The notes: generated by a model not told the origin, from the sequence alone. A DNA stretch of 64,000 bases from Chitinophagaceae bacterium (GCA_020403425.1 JADBXR010000018.1:124001-188000); one strand, 5' to 3'. Shown: positions 50,604 through 61,900, counted from the first letter of the stretch. A program made the numbers and translations.

Positions 50604-51566
50604 TTATCTTATTTTATCTGCCAAAAGGGCCAATAATACAATAGGTAGATAGATATAGCTGCTGAACATCACACGTCTCGCGGCTTTCGCATTCATCTCC
50701 CGGTACAAGCGGATACTCTGGAACACCATGAACAGGTTACAGACCACCAGTATCCACATGCTTACCATACCCGTCATTCCAAAATAAAAGGGCAGTATGC
50801 CCACAGGGATCATCAGTACGGAATACATGATACCCTGTACGGCCGTAAAACGGGTCGGGCCCTTATCGGCCGGCAGCAGTTTAAAACCTGCTTTGCTGTA
50901 ATCGCCGTGCGCCACCCAGGCGATGGCCCAGAAATGCGGGAACTGCCAGAGAAACTGTATCGCAAACAGGATCCATCCGCCTGCATTGGAGAACTGTTTG
51001 CCATTGGCCACCACGGTTCCGAGCGGGTCGATCATATTGGTGGCCGCCACCCAGCCGATGAGGCAGGGCAAAGCGCCCGGGAATGCACCCACCAGCACCG
51101 CTATGGAATTGATCTTCTTTAACGGGGTATAGATAAAAGCGTACAGGAACAGGCTGAAAGCAGATAACAAAGCGGCATTCCAGTTGAACGCGTTCTCATC
51201 ACTTTTAAAGAACCAGCCCATCATGAATACACCCACGGTACCGGCCAGTATGGCAAAAGTGTAGGCTTCCTGCTGGCTCATCCTGCCATCTGCCACCGGG
51301 CGGGTAGCGGTGCGTTTCATCACTGCATCGGTATCTTTCTCCACCGCCTGGTTAATGGCGTTGGCACTGCCGGTGATCAGCATACCGGCCACAAACAGCA
51401 AAAAGATCATCCACCAGTCAAATTCCACCACATTCGGTGCCAGTAAATAACAGATGATACAGGAGAACACAACGGTGAAGCTCAGCGTGAACTTGATCAG
51501 CTGAAAATAGTCCTTCACTTTGGATGCCAGTGAAAAAGAAGTGGATGTTTTTACCGTTCCTGTCAT
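50604..51566 (-). CDS. ctaB: Protoheme IX farnesyltransferase (heme O synthase) CtaB
   Basis: A 320-residue UbiA-family membrane enzyme that farnesylates heme B to heme O. Motif ANAINQAVEKDTDAVMKRTATRPVADGRMS holds the first Asp-rich site (DxxxD), with YTPLKKINSIAVLVGAFPGALP and a second aspartate loop (AHGDYSKAGFKLLP) following. I chose ATG 51566; the open frame reaches 51641, past the cox1 terminator, so the longer version is unlikely. Together with ctaA it supplies heme A. Confidence 0.94.
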   Translation of the reverse strand: MTGTVKTSTSFSLASKVKDYFQLIKFTLSFTVVFSCIICYLLAPNVVEFDWWMIFLLFVAGMLITGSANAINQAVEKDTDAVMKRTATRPVADGRMSQQEAYTFAILAGTVGVFMMGWFFKSDENAFNWNAALLSAFSLFLYAFIYTPLKKINSIAVLVGAFPGALPCLIGWVAATNMIDPLGTVVANGKQFSNAGGWILFAIQFLWQFPHFWAIAWVAHGDYSKAGFKLLPADKGPTRFTAVQGIMYSVLMIPVGILPFYFGMTGMVSMWILVVCNLFMVFQSIRLYREMNAKAARRVMFSSYIYLPIVLLALLADKIR

Positions 51567-51633
51567 GTTGCTTTTGATGAAAAGGGGATGCAGCACTATG
51601 CCGGGCCACTCCCTTCTCGTTTTACTCGCAGTT

Positions 51634-51664
51634 AAAAACAATGCTCCCGGTAACCGGGAGCATT
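51634..51664 (-). terminator. Terminator after cox1
   Basis: On the minus strand AATGCTCCCGG (51664-51654) pairs perfectly with CCGGGAGCATT (51650-51640), 3-nt loop, followed by five T. It separates the act-cox2-cox1 transcript from ctaB. Confidence 0.85.
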
Positions 51665-51714
51665 GCCGCTATTGTTAAACCGGTGTATATAGTACCAGTC
51701 CTACAAGGTATTTT

Positions 51715-53532
51715 TTAGTGATGGCTTTCGTCTGCTCCAACCGGTGTGGTCTGCGGAATGAACTCTTTACCATCTTTACCGTAATCATATGCCCAACGGT
51801 GTACCTCAGGGATCTCGCCCACCCAGTTACCGTGACCGGGACGGATAGGTGCGGTCCACTCAAGTGTATTGGCATTCCATGGGTTCTGCACGGTTACTTT
51901 CCTTCCTTTGAAAATAGAGTAGAAGAAGTTGAACAGGAACAACAGTTGTACGGCGAATACGATCATCGCTACGGTGCTGATGAAACGGTTCAGCTCTGCG
52001 AACTGTTTGAAGCTTTCCCAGATGCTGTAGTCGTAGTAACGACGTGGCATACCGGCCAGACCTTCATAGTGCATGGGCCAGAAGATCAGGTAAGCACCTG
52101 CAATGGTCACCCAGAAATGGATGTAGCCCATTGAGTTGTTCAGGTAACGGCCATACATTTTAGGGAACCAGTGATAGATACCGGCGAACATACCGAACAT
52201 AGAAGCAACACCCATTACAATGTGGAAGTGTGCAATTACGAAATAGGTATCGTGCAGGTGAATATCCAGGGCTGAGTTACCCAACCAGATACCGGTAAGA
52301 CCTCCTGAGATGAATAAACTTACAAATCCGATCGCGAACATCATGCCCGGGGTGAAGCGGATATTACCTCTCCACAGTGTGGTGAGCCAGTTGAACACTT
52401 TGATGGCAGATGGAACCGCGATCAGCAGGGTCAGCAATACGAAGATAGATCCGAGGAATGGGTTCAGTCCGGTAACGAACATGTGGTGCGCCCATACCAG
52501 GAATGCCAGTACCGCGATCGCAAACATGGAACCGATCATGGCCATATAACCGAAAATAGGCTTACGTGAGTTCACGGACAGGATCTCTGAAACCATACCC
52601 ATGGCAGGTAACAGGATGATGTATACCTCGGGGTGACCCAGGAACCAGAACAAGTGCTGGTACAGGATGGCACTACCACCCTCGTTGGGCAAGGCCCCTA
52701 CGCCGCTGATAAAGATATCAGACAGGTAGAAGCTGGTACCGAAGTTTCTATCGAAGATCAGCAGGATGAAACCTGAGAACAATACAGGGAATGACAATAC
52801 ACCCAGGACCGCAGTGAAGAACAGGGCCCAGATGGTCAGTGGCAAACGGGTCATGCTCATACCTTTGGTACGCATGTTCAATACGGTGGCGATATAGTTC
52901 AGACCACCCAGCAGTGAAGACACTACGAACAATGCCATGGAGATCATCCAGAGGTCCATACCTGTTTTAGAACCCGGCGACGCATCGCCCAGGGCACTTA
53001 ACGGAGGATAGGCCGTCCAGCCACCGCTGAAGGGGCCTGTTTCAACAAAGATGGAGGAGATCATTACAATACTGGCTGCAAAGAAGAACCAGTAGCTCAA
53101 CATGTTCATGAAAGGAGAAGCCATATCCCTTGCTCCGATCTGCAGTGGGATCAGGAAGTTGGCGAAGGTTCCGCTCAAACCGGCGGTCAATACAAAGAAT
53201 ACCAGTACGGTACCGTGTGTGGTAACCAGCGCATAGTATGCTTCGGGGGTGATACGTCCGCCTTTTGCCCATTTACCCAGGATGTCTTCCAGCCAGGGGA
53301 AAGTAGCATCTGGATAACCCAGTTGCAAACGGAATAACACACTCATCAAACCTCCCAGTACCGCCCAGAACATACCGGTGATCAGGAATTGCTTCGCGAT
53401 CATCTTGTGGTCCTGGCTGAACACGTATTTACTGATGAAGGTCTCATGATGATGGTGTTCGTGGTGATGATCACCATGTGCATCATGTGCTGCAGCATCT
53501 GAATGTGCATGTAAAACAGCTTCGTTACTCAT
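51715..53532 (-). CDS. ctaD: Cytochrome c oxidase subunit I
   Basis: A 605-residue catalytic subunit with 12 spans. Heme and CuB motifs: TTHGTVLVFFVL, LFWFLGHPEVYIILLPAMGMVSEI (CuB His and Tyr cross-link region), HFHIVMGVASMFGMFAG (heme a/a3 His). A His-rich N-terminal tail (AHDAHGDHHHEHHHH) precedes ETFISKYVFSQDHKMIAKQF; such tails are common in this phylum. Cluster order after cox2 fits a caa3/ACIII chain. A terminator follows. Confidence 0.97.
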   Translation of the reverse strand: MSNEAVLHAHSDAAAHDAHGDHHHEHHHHETFISKYVFSQDHKMIAKQFLITGMFWAVLGGLMSVLFRLQLGYPDATFPWLEDILGKWAKGGRITPEAYYALVTTHGTVLVFFVLTAGLSGTFANFLIPLQIGARDMASPFMNMLSYWFFFAASIVMISSIFVETGPFSGGWTAYPPLSALGDASPGSKTGMDLWMISMALFVVSSLLGGLNYIATVLNMRTKGMSMTRLPLTIWALFFTAVLGVLSFPVLFSGFILLIFDRNFGTSFYLSDIFISGVGALPNEGGSAILYQHLFWFLGHPEVYIILLPAMGMVSEILSVNSRKPIFGYMAMIGSMFAIAVLAFLVWAHHMFVTGLNPFLGSIFVLLTLLIAVPSAIKVFNWLTTLWRGNIRFTPGMMFAIGFVSLFISGGLTGIWLGNSALDIHLHDTYFVIAHFHIVMGVASMFGMFAGIYHWFPKMYGRYLNNSMGYIHFWVTIAGAYLIFWPMHYEGLAGMPRRYYDYSIWESFKQFAELNRFISTVAMIVFAVQLLFLFNFFYSIFKGRKVTVQNPWNANTLEWTAPIRPGHGNWVGEIPEVHRWAYDYGKDGKEFIPQTTPVGADESHH

Positions 53533-53598
53533 ACTCTGTTTTCTTTAATATATTTTCTGTTCACTGATGACCCCGCAAAACGGGACCAGTTATTTTAA

Positions 53599-54654
53599 TT
53601 ACAATTTAGCGACTACTTTGGTTGCAGCTTTGGCAGTATCTGCTGCAGCGGGTTTGGCATTCTCAGGATCCTTGTCCGGATTGGCCACCAGGTATTGCGG
53701 TTTCTGTTTGGCCAGCCAGATATCGTATTCTTCCTGGTCCAGCACTTCAATGATACCTTTCATTGAGTAGTGACCGTTACCACACATCTGGTCGCAGCTG
53801 ATCTCGTAAACAAAATCAGGGTTCTTGGTCAGTTCCTTCATTTCCTTGGTGGTGTACTTCGGAGTGAACCACATGGTGGTAGGGATACCCGGTACCGCAT
53901 CCATCTTCATACGGAAATGAGAGAGACCCACGTCATGGATCACATCCCTTGCGCCGATGATCAGTTTTACAGGACGTCCTTTTACCAGTACCATTTTATC
54001 GGTAACGATATCGTCGTGACTTAATTTATCATCCCAAAGCACACCCAGGGCATTGCCGGATGCATCATCAATGTTCTTGTAATATTTCTTTCCGAAAGCA
54101 CCATCCTTTCCAGGGTAACGGAAGATCCAGTTGAACTGTTTTCCGGTCACTTCCACCACCATCGCTTCTTTGGGAGGTTCGCCTGTGAACAGGAACCAGT
54201 TACGCAGACCGATCACCACCAGGATGGTCAGAACGATCGCAGGAATGATGGTCCACAGCACTTCCAGGCGGTTATCATGTGGGAAGTAAAATACTTTACG
54301 TTTATCACTCTCCTGGTATTTGTATGCGAACCAGAAAAGCAGGATCTGGGTAGCGATGAACACGATACCGGTTACGGCAAGTGTGATCCATAACATGGAG
54401 TCCACGCGGGCGCCTTCCACACTGGCCGAATCAACTGCCAGCAGGGTCTTGCCGAAGTAGAGTTTGTTGCAGTACCAAACACCGATCATACCCAGCACCA
54501 GGAACACCACCATCAGGAAACCGTTGATCTTGTTGTTCTGTTTACGGCTCACATCTTCGCCTTTCAGTACAGATACGTATTCGCTGGCTTTGGCGATCTG
54601 GAAGATCACTACAAAAATCAGGACAATTACTGCTATGGTTAAAAACATTGTCAT
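53599..54654 (-). CDS. ctaC: Cytochrome c oxidase subunit II
   Basis: A 351-residue subunit II. Two or three membrane spans (NGFLMVVFLVLGMIGVWYC, LWITLAVTGIVFIATQILLFWFAY), then a periplasmic cupredoxin domain with the CuA site VGLSHFRMKMDAVPG and SCDQMCGNGHYSMKG (two Cys, His, Met). Ala/Lys-rich tail. No fused cytochrome c domain. Next to cox1 (66 bp). Confidence 0.95.
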   Translation of the reverse strand: MTMFLTIAVIVLIFVVIFQIAKASEYVSVLKGEDVSRKQNNKINGFLMVVFLVLGMIGVWYCNKLYFGKTLLAVDSASVEGARVDSMLWITLAVTGIVFIATQILLFWFAYKYQESDKRKVFYFPHDNRLEVLWTIIPAIVLTILVVIGLRNWFLFTGEPPKEAMVVEVTGKQFNWIFRYPGKDGAFGKKYYKNIDDASGNALGVLWDDKLSHDDIVTDKMVLVKGRPVKLIIGARDVIHDVGLSHFRMKMDAVPGIPTTMWFTPKYTTKEMKELTKNPDFVYEISCDQMCGNGHYSMKGIIEVLDQEEYDIWLAKQKPQYLVANPDKDPENAKPAAADTAKAATKVVAKL

Positions 54655-54701
54655 AATGCTATCAATATTATCTTAATCTAACAATTAAAGCTACAATACA
54701 A

Positions 54702-55931
54702 TTATACCTGGTGTATAATACTTTCTTTCAGGAACGGATGGTACTTGGAAATCAATGGTTTGCTGGCGAGTGCGCGACCCACGAACAGGATCATCAGTCC
54801 CACGAACAGGCTCAGGATACCAAAATCGAGCCAGCCCAGGGTCACATGTTCTTTGGACAGGCTACCCATCACCATCTGGTAAAAATCGATCCAGTGGCCA
54901 AAGATGATCAAAACTGCCATAAAAGTGACCAATGTATAATTTCTTTTGGAAGAACGCTTCATCAGGATCAACAGCGGGCAGATAAAGTTGATGATCAGGT
55001 TCAGGAAGAAGATGCCTTTATAAGGTCCCTGTACACGGTGTTTGAAATAAACGGTCTCTTCAGGGATATTGGCATACCAGATCAGCATATACTGTGAGAA
55101 CCAGAGATAGGTCCAGAAAATAGAGAATGCGAACATGAACTTACCGATATCCTGCAGGTGCTCCTGATTGGTGAGTTCCAGGTAACCCTTGTTCTTCAGG
55201 TAGATCACCCACAGGGCGATCAGTGACATACCGGAAACGAATGAACTTGCAAAAGTATACCAGCTATACATGGTAGAGTACCAGTGTGCATCAATGCTCA
55301 TCATCCATAACCAGGGGATGGTAGAACCTACGGTCAGAGCAAACCATACGGTGAAGAGTGCGGCACGTACCGTACTTCTCCAGATATAGGAAGCGCCTGT
55401 CTGCTGGTCCATCGGAGCCTCGTCCGCTTCGCGGCTGATCTGACGCATTCTCCAGCCCAGTAAACTCCAGAGGCCAATGGCCAGTGTTGTCCAGATGATG
55501 AAGAATTTCGCGTTCAGGAAACCGGCTTTACCAGACAGGATCGGGTCCTTGGCCACCGCTTCTGTATCCAGCCAGTGGTAGATATGGTGTTTATCGCTGA
55601 CAACAACATAGATCAATACCAGGAAAGTGATGGAACCGAAAATGGGTACCATGGTAGAAATGGCCTCAGGGATCCTTTTGAACGACTGCTGCCAGCCACC
55701 CATGGCCAATGTGGTTACACAGATAAAGAACATACTGGCATTACAGATCAATGTCCAGAAGATCGTATTGTACATGAGGGTTCCCCAGAAATGTGCCTGC
55801 TCATGTTCATCGGAGCTGAAACCTTTGGTCACTGCGCCCAAAACCAATGCAACCAGACCAACACCGATCAATGCCATTGACCAGGTTTTCATCTTTCCGG
55901 GAATCTCAAATTGCTCTCTGATAGATGCCAT
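54702..55931 (-). CDS. actF: Alternative complex III subunit ActF (quinol:cytochrome c oxidoreductase)
   Basis: A 409-residue membrane protein with about ten spans, quinone-binding integral subunit of ACIII (ActF). GGWQQSFKRIPEAISTMVPIFG, TVRAALFTVWFALTVGSTIPWLWMMSIDAHWYSTMYSWY and MFAFSIFWTYLWFSQYMLIWYANIPEET are typical. It lies 47 bp before cox2 in act-cox order. Confidence 0.9.
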   Translation of the reverse strand: MASIREQFEIPGKMKTWSMALIGVGLVALVLGAVTKGFSSDEHEQAHFWGTLMYNTIFWTLICNASMFFICVTTLAMGGWQQSFKRIPEAISTMVPIFGSITFLVLIYVVVSDKHHIYHWLDTEAVAKDPILSGKAGFLNAKFFIIWTTLAIGLWSLLGWRMRQISREADEAPMDQQTGASYIWRSTVRAALFTVWFALTVGSTIPWLWMMSIDAHWYSTMYSWYTFASSFVSGMSLIALWVIYLKNKGYLELTNQEHLQDIGKFMFAFSIFWTYLWFSQYMLIWYANIPEETVYFKHRVQGPYKGIFFLNLIINFICPLLILMKRSSKRNYTLVTFMAVLIIFGHWIDFYQMVMGSLSKEHVTLGWLDFGILSLFVGLMILFVGRALASKPLISKYHPFLKESIIHQV

Positions 55932-55989
55932 CGTTATACTCTTTTATATCAGTTAGTACTTTTCTTGCGCCCAGCGGCACAAGGTGAAT

Positions 55990-56625
55990 TTATTTGGTTA
56001 CTGCAGCTGCTGCGGGTGCGGCAGTGGCAGTTGATTTTGCTTTTGCTTGTTGATCCTTGATATACCTGATCACCATCCAGCGCTGCTTACGACTCATTTG
56101 TGAAGCGTAAGAGCCCATCATGTTCTTTCCGTAGGCCACAGAATAGAACATCTGTCCCTCAGGCATGGCTTCATACTTGGCATCACCCACCAGGGTGGCA
56201 GGTTTGGCGGCATAAGGTCCGTTACCGTCCTTGTACAGCGGTCCGTTACCATTCAGCTTGGCACCATGGCAGATACCGCAGTTGACCAGGTACAGTCTTT
56301 CTGCTTCTGCCTCATCCTTGGCCGATAAGGAATCGATCGGATTCTTCACCAGTTTGGAAGCCACATAGTTGGTAGAATCACCCGGAGCATCCTTGGTCAG
56401 GTGGAAAGGCATTTCTTCTTCACGCGAAATGGTCCCTGCAACCGGCATGGCCGTGTAGTGGATACCTTTTTCCGCCAGGTTGCTGTGGTCTGCGTAGGTT
56501 TCATAAGCGCGGCTGTAAGCCATATCCGGCATGTAGATATTGCCTGGGGTACGTTTTACATCGCTGCAGCTCACGATCACTACGGCAGCAGACAAAACAG
56601 TTATGATTGATAATTTCTTCATCAT
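55990..56625 (-). CDS. actE: ACIII cytochrome c lipoprotein ActE
   Basis: A 211-residue monoheme cytochrome c lipoprotein. Signal peptide ends VIVSC (lipobox), heme motif NCGICHG with axial Met likely in KNMMGSYASQM. Alanine-rich C-terminus. It passes electrons from ACIII towards the oxidase. Alternate start is the second Met (56622). Confidence 0.9.
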   Translation of the reverse strand: MMKKLSIITVLSAAVVIVSCSDVKRTPGNIYMPDMAYSRAYETYADHSNLAEKGIHYTAMPVAGTISREEEMPFHLTKDAPGDSTNYVASKLVKNPIDSLSAKDEAEAERLYLVNCGICHGAKLNGNGPLYKDGNGPYAAKPATLVGDAKYEAMPEGQMFYSVAYGKNMMGSYASQMSRKQRWMVIRYIKDQQAKAKSTATAAPAAAAVTK

Positions 56626-56647
56626 ATATCTATTCTAAAAAGTAAGA

Positions 56648-57238
56648 TTAAGCTACTACGGTTTGTTTGTTCTGGAATGGATGTTCGTCCTTATCGTAAC
56701 GTCCTAACCACCAGCCTTCTTCCGCCACCTGGATATCGGTCTCAATGGCACCGTTACTGGCCAGGAACGCTTTCAGATCGTCCGCATTGGTCTTCTCGGT
56801 ACACTCGATCACCATCACAAACAGGTCGTCAGTGGCACGTGCATGGAAGTGGTGTTTCTTCACGAACGGGGCCAGCTGGCACAGGTAGCAGAAAGTGAGT
56901 ACCATACCTACCGCAGAGAACAACACCGTTAACTCGAAAGTGATCGGGATCCATGCCGGTAAGGCAAAATGCGGTTTACCACCAAAGTTCAGCGGCCAGT
57001 CCTTTGCCAGGATCCAACTGATCGAACCCAGTGCGGTGGCTGTACCGGTGATACCATAGATGAATCCTGCTGTATGCAGACTGGTTTCTCTCAGACCCAG
57101 TGCATGGTCCAGTCCGTGTACCGCAAACGGCGTGTACACATCATGGATCTTATATCCCGATGTACGAACTTTCTTCACCGCGGGAAATAAAACAGCTTCG
57201 TCATCAAAGCAGCCTACTACGAATTTCTTTTTTGCCAT
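56648..57238 (-). CDS. actD: ACIII subunit ActD (DUF3341)
   Basis: A 196-residue membrane subunit with two spans (about ALGSISWILAKDW- and FELTVLFSAVGMVLTFCYL) and the DUF3341 N-terminus KKFVVGCFDDEAVLFPAVKKV. Sits in act order between ActE and ActC. Confidence 0.88.
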   Translation of the reverse strand: MAKKKFVVGCFDDEAVLFPAVKKVRTSGYKIHDVYTPFAVHGLDHALGLRETSLHTAGFIYGITGTATALGSISWILAKDWPLNFGGKPHFALPAWIPITFELTVLFSAVGMVLTFCYLCQLAPFVKKHHFHARATDDLFVMVIECTEKTNADDLKAFLASNGAIETDIQVAEEGWWLGRYDKDEHPFQNKQTVVA

Positions 57239-57329
57239 TGTTTTTAGCTTTTAGCTTTTAGCTGTGAGCTACCAGCTTTTTTTCAAACTTCTTTATCTGT
57301 ATCACAGCCTCCTGTGAGGCCGGAATTAA
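57239..57329. repeat. Short-word repeat TTTTAGC array
   Basis: TTTTTAGCTTTTAGCTTTTAGCTGTGAGC words then AGCTACCAGC; the smallest of the arrays. GCTGTGAGCTACCAGC can fold back. Confidence 0.55.
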
Positions 57330-58769
57330 TTAGTGTGCGTGATCGTGAGCAAATTTCTCAACACCTTCCTCTTCCAGTTTATCCATTTTTCCTTTGAAGT
57401 TCTCACCGGATGTTTTCAGTACATACTTGATCTCGGCAACCGCGATCACCGGCATGTATTTGGCAAACAGGAAGAAGCAGGTAAAGAACAGACCGAAGGT
57501 ACCGGCGTAGAAACCGATCTCCCAGATAGTAGGACTGTAGTAAACAGACCAGCTGGAAGGCAGGTAGTCGCGGTACAGGGAGGTAACGATGATCACAAAA
57601 CGCTCGAACCACATACCGATGTTCACGATAATACTCATGAAGAAGGTCACGAACAGGTTCCTTCTCATCTTGCGGAACCAGAAGATCTGGGGACTCAATA
57701 CGTTACAAGCCATCATACCCCAGTAGCTCCAGCCATAAGGACTGAACAGGTAAGCACGGCTGTACCAGAAAGTGTATCCCTCGTATTTGTTCTGGCTATA
57801 CCATCCCATGAACAGCTCGGTCAGGTAAGCGATACCTACGATAGAACCCGTAAGCACGATCACCTTGTTCATTGCCTCAATGTGACCGAGGGTGATATAG
57901 TCTTCCATCTGGAACACTTTGCGGATGATCACCATCAGGGTCTGCACCATGGCAAAACCGGAGAAGATGGCACCGGCAACGAAGTAAGGAGGGAAGATGG
58001 TGGTATGCCAACCCGGAATAACGGATGTGGCGAAGTCGAAGGATACAATGGTGTGTACTGACAATACCAGCGGCGTACTTAAACCGGCCAGTACCAGTGA
58101 CAGGCTCTCGTGGCGCTGCCAGTGTTTGGTGGAACCTGTCCAGCCAAAAGAAGCGATACCGTATAAACGTTTGCGCAGTTTGGTGAAAGCGCGGTCACGC
58201 ACAGTGGCCAGATCGGGGATCAGACCGCTGTACCAGAACAGCAACGATACGGTGAAGTAAGTGGAGATCGCAAACACGTCCCATAACAGGGGTGAGTTGA
58301 AGTTCACCCACAGCGGACCACGGGTATTCGGGTAAGGCAATACAAAGAAAGCCATCCACACACGGCCCATGTGCCAGATCGGGAACTGGCCCGCACACAT
58401 TACCGCAAAGATGGTCATCGCTTCCGCCGCACGGTTCACACCGGTTCTCCATCCCTGGCGGAACAGCAACAGGATCGCTGAGATCAGGGTACCGGCGTGA
58501 CCGATACCTACCCACCACACGAAGTTGGTGATGTCCCAACCCCAACCAACGGTCTTATTCAGGTTCCACTGGCCGATACCGTAGGTAACATCCCGGTAAA
58601 TGGAATATACACCAAACAGCAACAATGCGACAGCTATGTAAAAACCGACATACCAAAGTCGGGAAGGCTTCGCTTCAATAGGGCGAACGATGTCTTCTGT
58701 AACCTGGTGATAGTTTTTGTCGCCATTCACCAATGGTTCCCTGAGCTGTGATTCGTACTTTAAATGCAT
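57330..58769 (-). CDS. actC: ACIII subunit ActC (NrfD-like quinone-binding membrane protein)
   Basis: A 479-residue membrane protein with about ten spans of the NrfD/PsrC type. FVVWHPACSG-like residues are not part of the gene. Motifs: WGWDITNFVWWVGIGHAGTLISAILLLFRQGWRTGVNRAAEAM, FDFATSVIPGWHTTIFPPYFVAGAIFSGFAMV, LFMGWYSQNKYEGYTF. Partner of ActB; binds menaquinol. The C-terminus is charged (EEEGVEKFAHDHAH). Confidence 0.92.
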   Translation of the reverse strand: MHLKYESQLREPLVNGDKNYHQVTEDIVRPIEAKPSRLWYVGFYIAVALLLFGVYSIYRDVTYGIGQWNLNKTVGWGWDITNFVWWVGIGHAGTLISAILLLFRQGWRTGVNRAAEAMTIFAVMCAGQFPIWHMGRVWMAFFVLPYPNTRGPLWVNFNSPLLWDVFAISTYFTVSLLFWYSGLIPDLATVRDRAFTKLRKRLYGIASFGWTGSTKHWQRHESLSLVLAGLSTPLVLSVHTIVSFDFATSVIPGWHTTIFPPYFVAGAIFSGFAMVQTLMVIIRKVFQMEDYITLGHIEAMNKVIVLTGSIVGIAYLTELFMGWYSQNKYEGYTFWYSRAYLFSPYGWSYWGMMACNVLSPQIFWFRKMRRNLFVTFFMSIIVNIGMWFERFVIIVTSLYRDYLPSSWSVYYSPTIWEIGFYAGTFGLFFTCFFLFAKYMPVIAVAEIKYVLKTSGENFKGKMDKLEEEGVEKFAHDHAH

Positions 58770-58849
58770 CTGGTCTTGTTTATGGGTCCATCCCGCTTGC
58801 AGCGGAACAGTATTTTTATTGAATCAACTTTTCTTCTTTCTTCAGCTTC

Positions 58850-58950
58850 GTTGCGTCGCACACTTGTACGATGGATCGCTACTTGGCTTTGTGAATTGTG
58901 AATGGTGAATGGTCAGTATAACATTCACAATTGCCCATTCACCATTCACA
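58850..58950. repeat. Short-word repeat array GTGAATGG before actB 3' end
   Basis: TTGTGAATGGTGAATGGTCAG (58892-58916, in parts) answered by TTCACAATTGCCCATTCACC (58923-58945), 14-60 bp after actB on its strand, so it may terminate or process that transcript. It also has GTTGCGTCGCA (58850-58860), the same 11-mer as 4006-4016. Confidence 0.7.
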
Positions 58951-61900
58951 CTAGTGATGCGCCGCTGCTTCTTTTTTCTCGGCTCCTTCTGCCTTAGCGC
59001 CGGCTGCATGATGTTCTTCTTCCAGGTTACGCACTTTTGCCATGTAGGTCACATTGGGCAATACGTGCAGCTGCTCCAGAACATAGAACTGGCGGTTCGG
59101 ATTCTCTTTCCTCGCTTTGGTGATCGCGCTGTTGGCATCATTCGCGTTACCGAATGTGATGGCGTTGGTAGGACAAGCCTGCTGGCAAGCTACTTTGATA
59201 TCGCTGTCAACCATCGGTCTGCTGTCGTTCTTGGCAGCCAGTTTGCTGGCCTGTAAACGCTGTACGCAGAAAGAACATTTTTCGATCACACCACGGGAAC
59301 GCACCGTAACATCCGGGTTCAGCACCATACGGGTCAGGTCATCGTTCATATCCAGCACCACATCGTTCACAATACCTTCCTGGTTATCAGGGAAGCTGTC
59401 GGAACCGCTGTAATCGGCCCAGTTGAAACGACGTACTTTATACGGACAGTTGTTGGCACAATACCTGGTACCGATACAACGGTTATAGGTCATCTGGTTC
59501 AGACCTTCGCTGCTGTGGTTGGTAGCGGCCACCGGACAAACGTTCTCACAAGGAGCGTTATCACAGTGCTGGCACATCATTGGCTGGAACACCACGTTCG
59601 GGTTGTCCATATCACCGCTGAAATAGCGGTCGATACGCAGCCACTGCATTTCGTGTCCACGCAGTACTTCCGGTTTACCTACCACAGAAACGTTGTTCTC
59701 TGCGGTACAGGCCACCACGCAGGCGCCACAACCGTTACAGGTGTTCAGGTCTACGCTCATGCCCCATTTGATACCTGGTCTGTCGTACACAGGATAAATG
59801 GTACCCTGGCTTTCGAATTTCTCCAGTCCACCCCATGGTTTCAACTCAGCATCGCGCTCTTCGCGGATCTCTGTAGGATGTGCCTTGTATTCGGCCAGTG
59901 TCAGTTCTTTCATCACTTCCGTACGGTTACCCTGTGTGGTATCGTAGCGGCTATGTGTCTGGGTCAATGCTACCGGGTATTTATCGCCGGTGGCAGTAAC
60001 GGTAACATTTGCATTGGTGAAGCTTACGGTGGCACCGTTCAGGGAAGCCATCGGGAACACGTTCTTACCGGTTCCAACCACAGCTTTACCCAGTTTCTCG
60101 CTTCTTCCGTAACCAACCGCGATACCAATGGTATTCGGATGGGTTCCGGGTATGATCAGGGCAGGCAGCTCAACGCTCTTGCCATTCACGGTAACTTTTA
60201 CAACTTTCTTCGGAGGGTTCACTTCGTAAGCATCCGCCTGGCCGCCGTTGTTCAGGTCAATGTTCAACAGGGTCCTTGCCAGGGCCGGTGATACGATCAC
60301 GTAGTTATCCCAGGTAGCGCGGGTAACCGGGTCGGGCAACTCCTGCAACCATGGGTTAGCGGCACCTTGTCCGGCACCGATCGCCACTTTTTCATAGAGA
60401 ACCAGTTCCACTTCGCCGCCTTTTTTAGCGGTACCCACTGCAGCCACCGCAGCGGCAACGCCAGCACCGTTAAAGGCTGCACCCGTCAGCACACCGGCCG
60501 TTGGGTTGATCACACCATCCTGCAGGGCTTTATCCCAACCGGTCTCGCCTCCCACTTTTGCACCCCAGAATGCTTTCAGGAATGCCAGGTAATCCGTGGT
60601 GGCGCCGCTCCATTTCAGGAGACTGTCCTGCCACTGGCGGGTCTTGAACAATGGATAGATGGTAGGCTGGATAAAGGAATAATGACCGGTAACGGGCTCA
60701 GCATCACCCCAGCTTTCCAGGTAATGATGATCAGGAACCACGTATTTGCACAGTTCCGTGGTCTCATCCAGTTTGGTATTGAAAGAAACGGTCGTCCTTA
60801 CTTTTTTCAGACCAGCTTTGAATTGCTCGGCATCAAACCAGCTATAGGCAGGATTGGCGCCATGGATCAGCAGGGTACCTACTGAACCGGCATTCATATC
60901 TGCCACCAGTTGGGCAAAATCCGCATCCACACCCTGGCGGGTATTCACGGTAACGGACCAGTCGATGGTTTTACCACCGGCACCGATTGCCTCATTGATG
61001 GCGTTCACGATGATCTGGATGTTCACATCATTGCTTCCGCAAACTACCAGGGCCGCGCCTTTGTTCTCGTTCAGTACTTTGGCTGCTTTCTCAACACCCG
61101 CTTTCAGCTTGGCATCAGAAAGGGTTACTGCCTGGCCATTAACGGCACTCAATAAAGCAGCAACCACCGCTCCTGTTTCAGATGGGCGGTGTAAATATTT
61201 TTCATCGGCGTTGGAACCGGTGAGACTGGCCACAGTTTCAAAATGAATGTGTTTGCTCATCTCGGGGTTCTTCTCGTCCAATTTCTTACCGGTTGCATAT
61301 TGTCTGGCAAATTCTACCGGACTCAGCCAGGTTCCCAGGAAATCGGCGCCAATGCTTACGATCGCTTTGGCGTTCTCGAAATGATAGGATGGAATGGCTT
61401 TTTTACCGTAAGTGGCTTCATTGGCCAGCAGCATACCGCTATAAGAGATCGCATCGTAGGTAACGTGGCGACTTCCGGGGTATTTGGCAACGAACTGGTC
61501 AATGGCCGCTTTGGTAGAAGGAGAGGTAATGGTGCTGGTCAACACAACCACCGGACCGGAAATGGCACCGGCAACGGCTTTGTCGATCGCCTCAAAGGTC
61601 ACTTCCTTACCGTCGATGGTAGGGAAACGCAGGCGGGCGGTATCGTACAGGTCGAGCACAGAGGCCTGCACACGGGCGGAAGTACCGCCTTTGGTGATCG
61701 GGCTCAGGTCATTACCTTCAATTTTGATGGGACGTCCGTCGCGGACCTTGGCAAGAACACTTACCACATCACCGTCCTGAACGTAGGTGGTAGCATAGTA
61801 TTTGGAAACACCCGGCACTACATCTTCCGGCTTATTGGCAAAAGGGATGGCCTTTTTTACCGGCATTTCACAACTGGCTGCTGCAGCGGCAGCGGCGGTG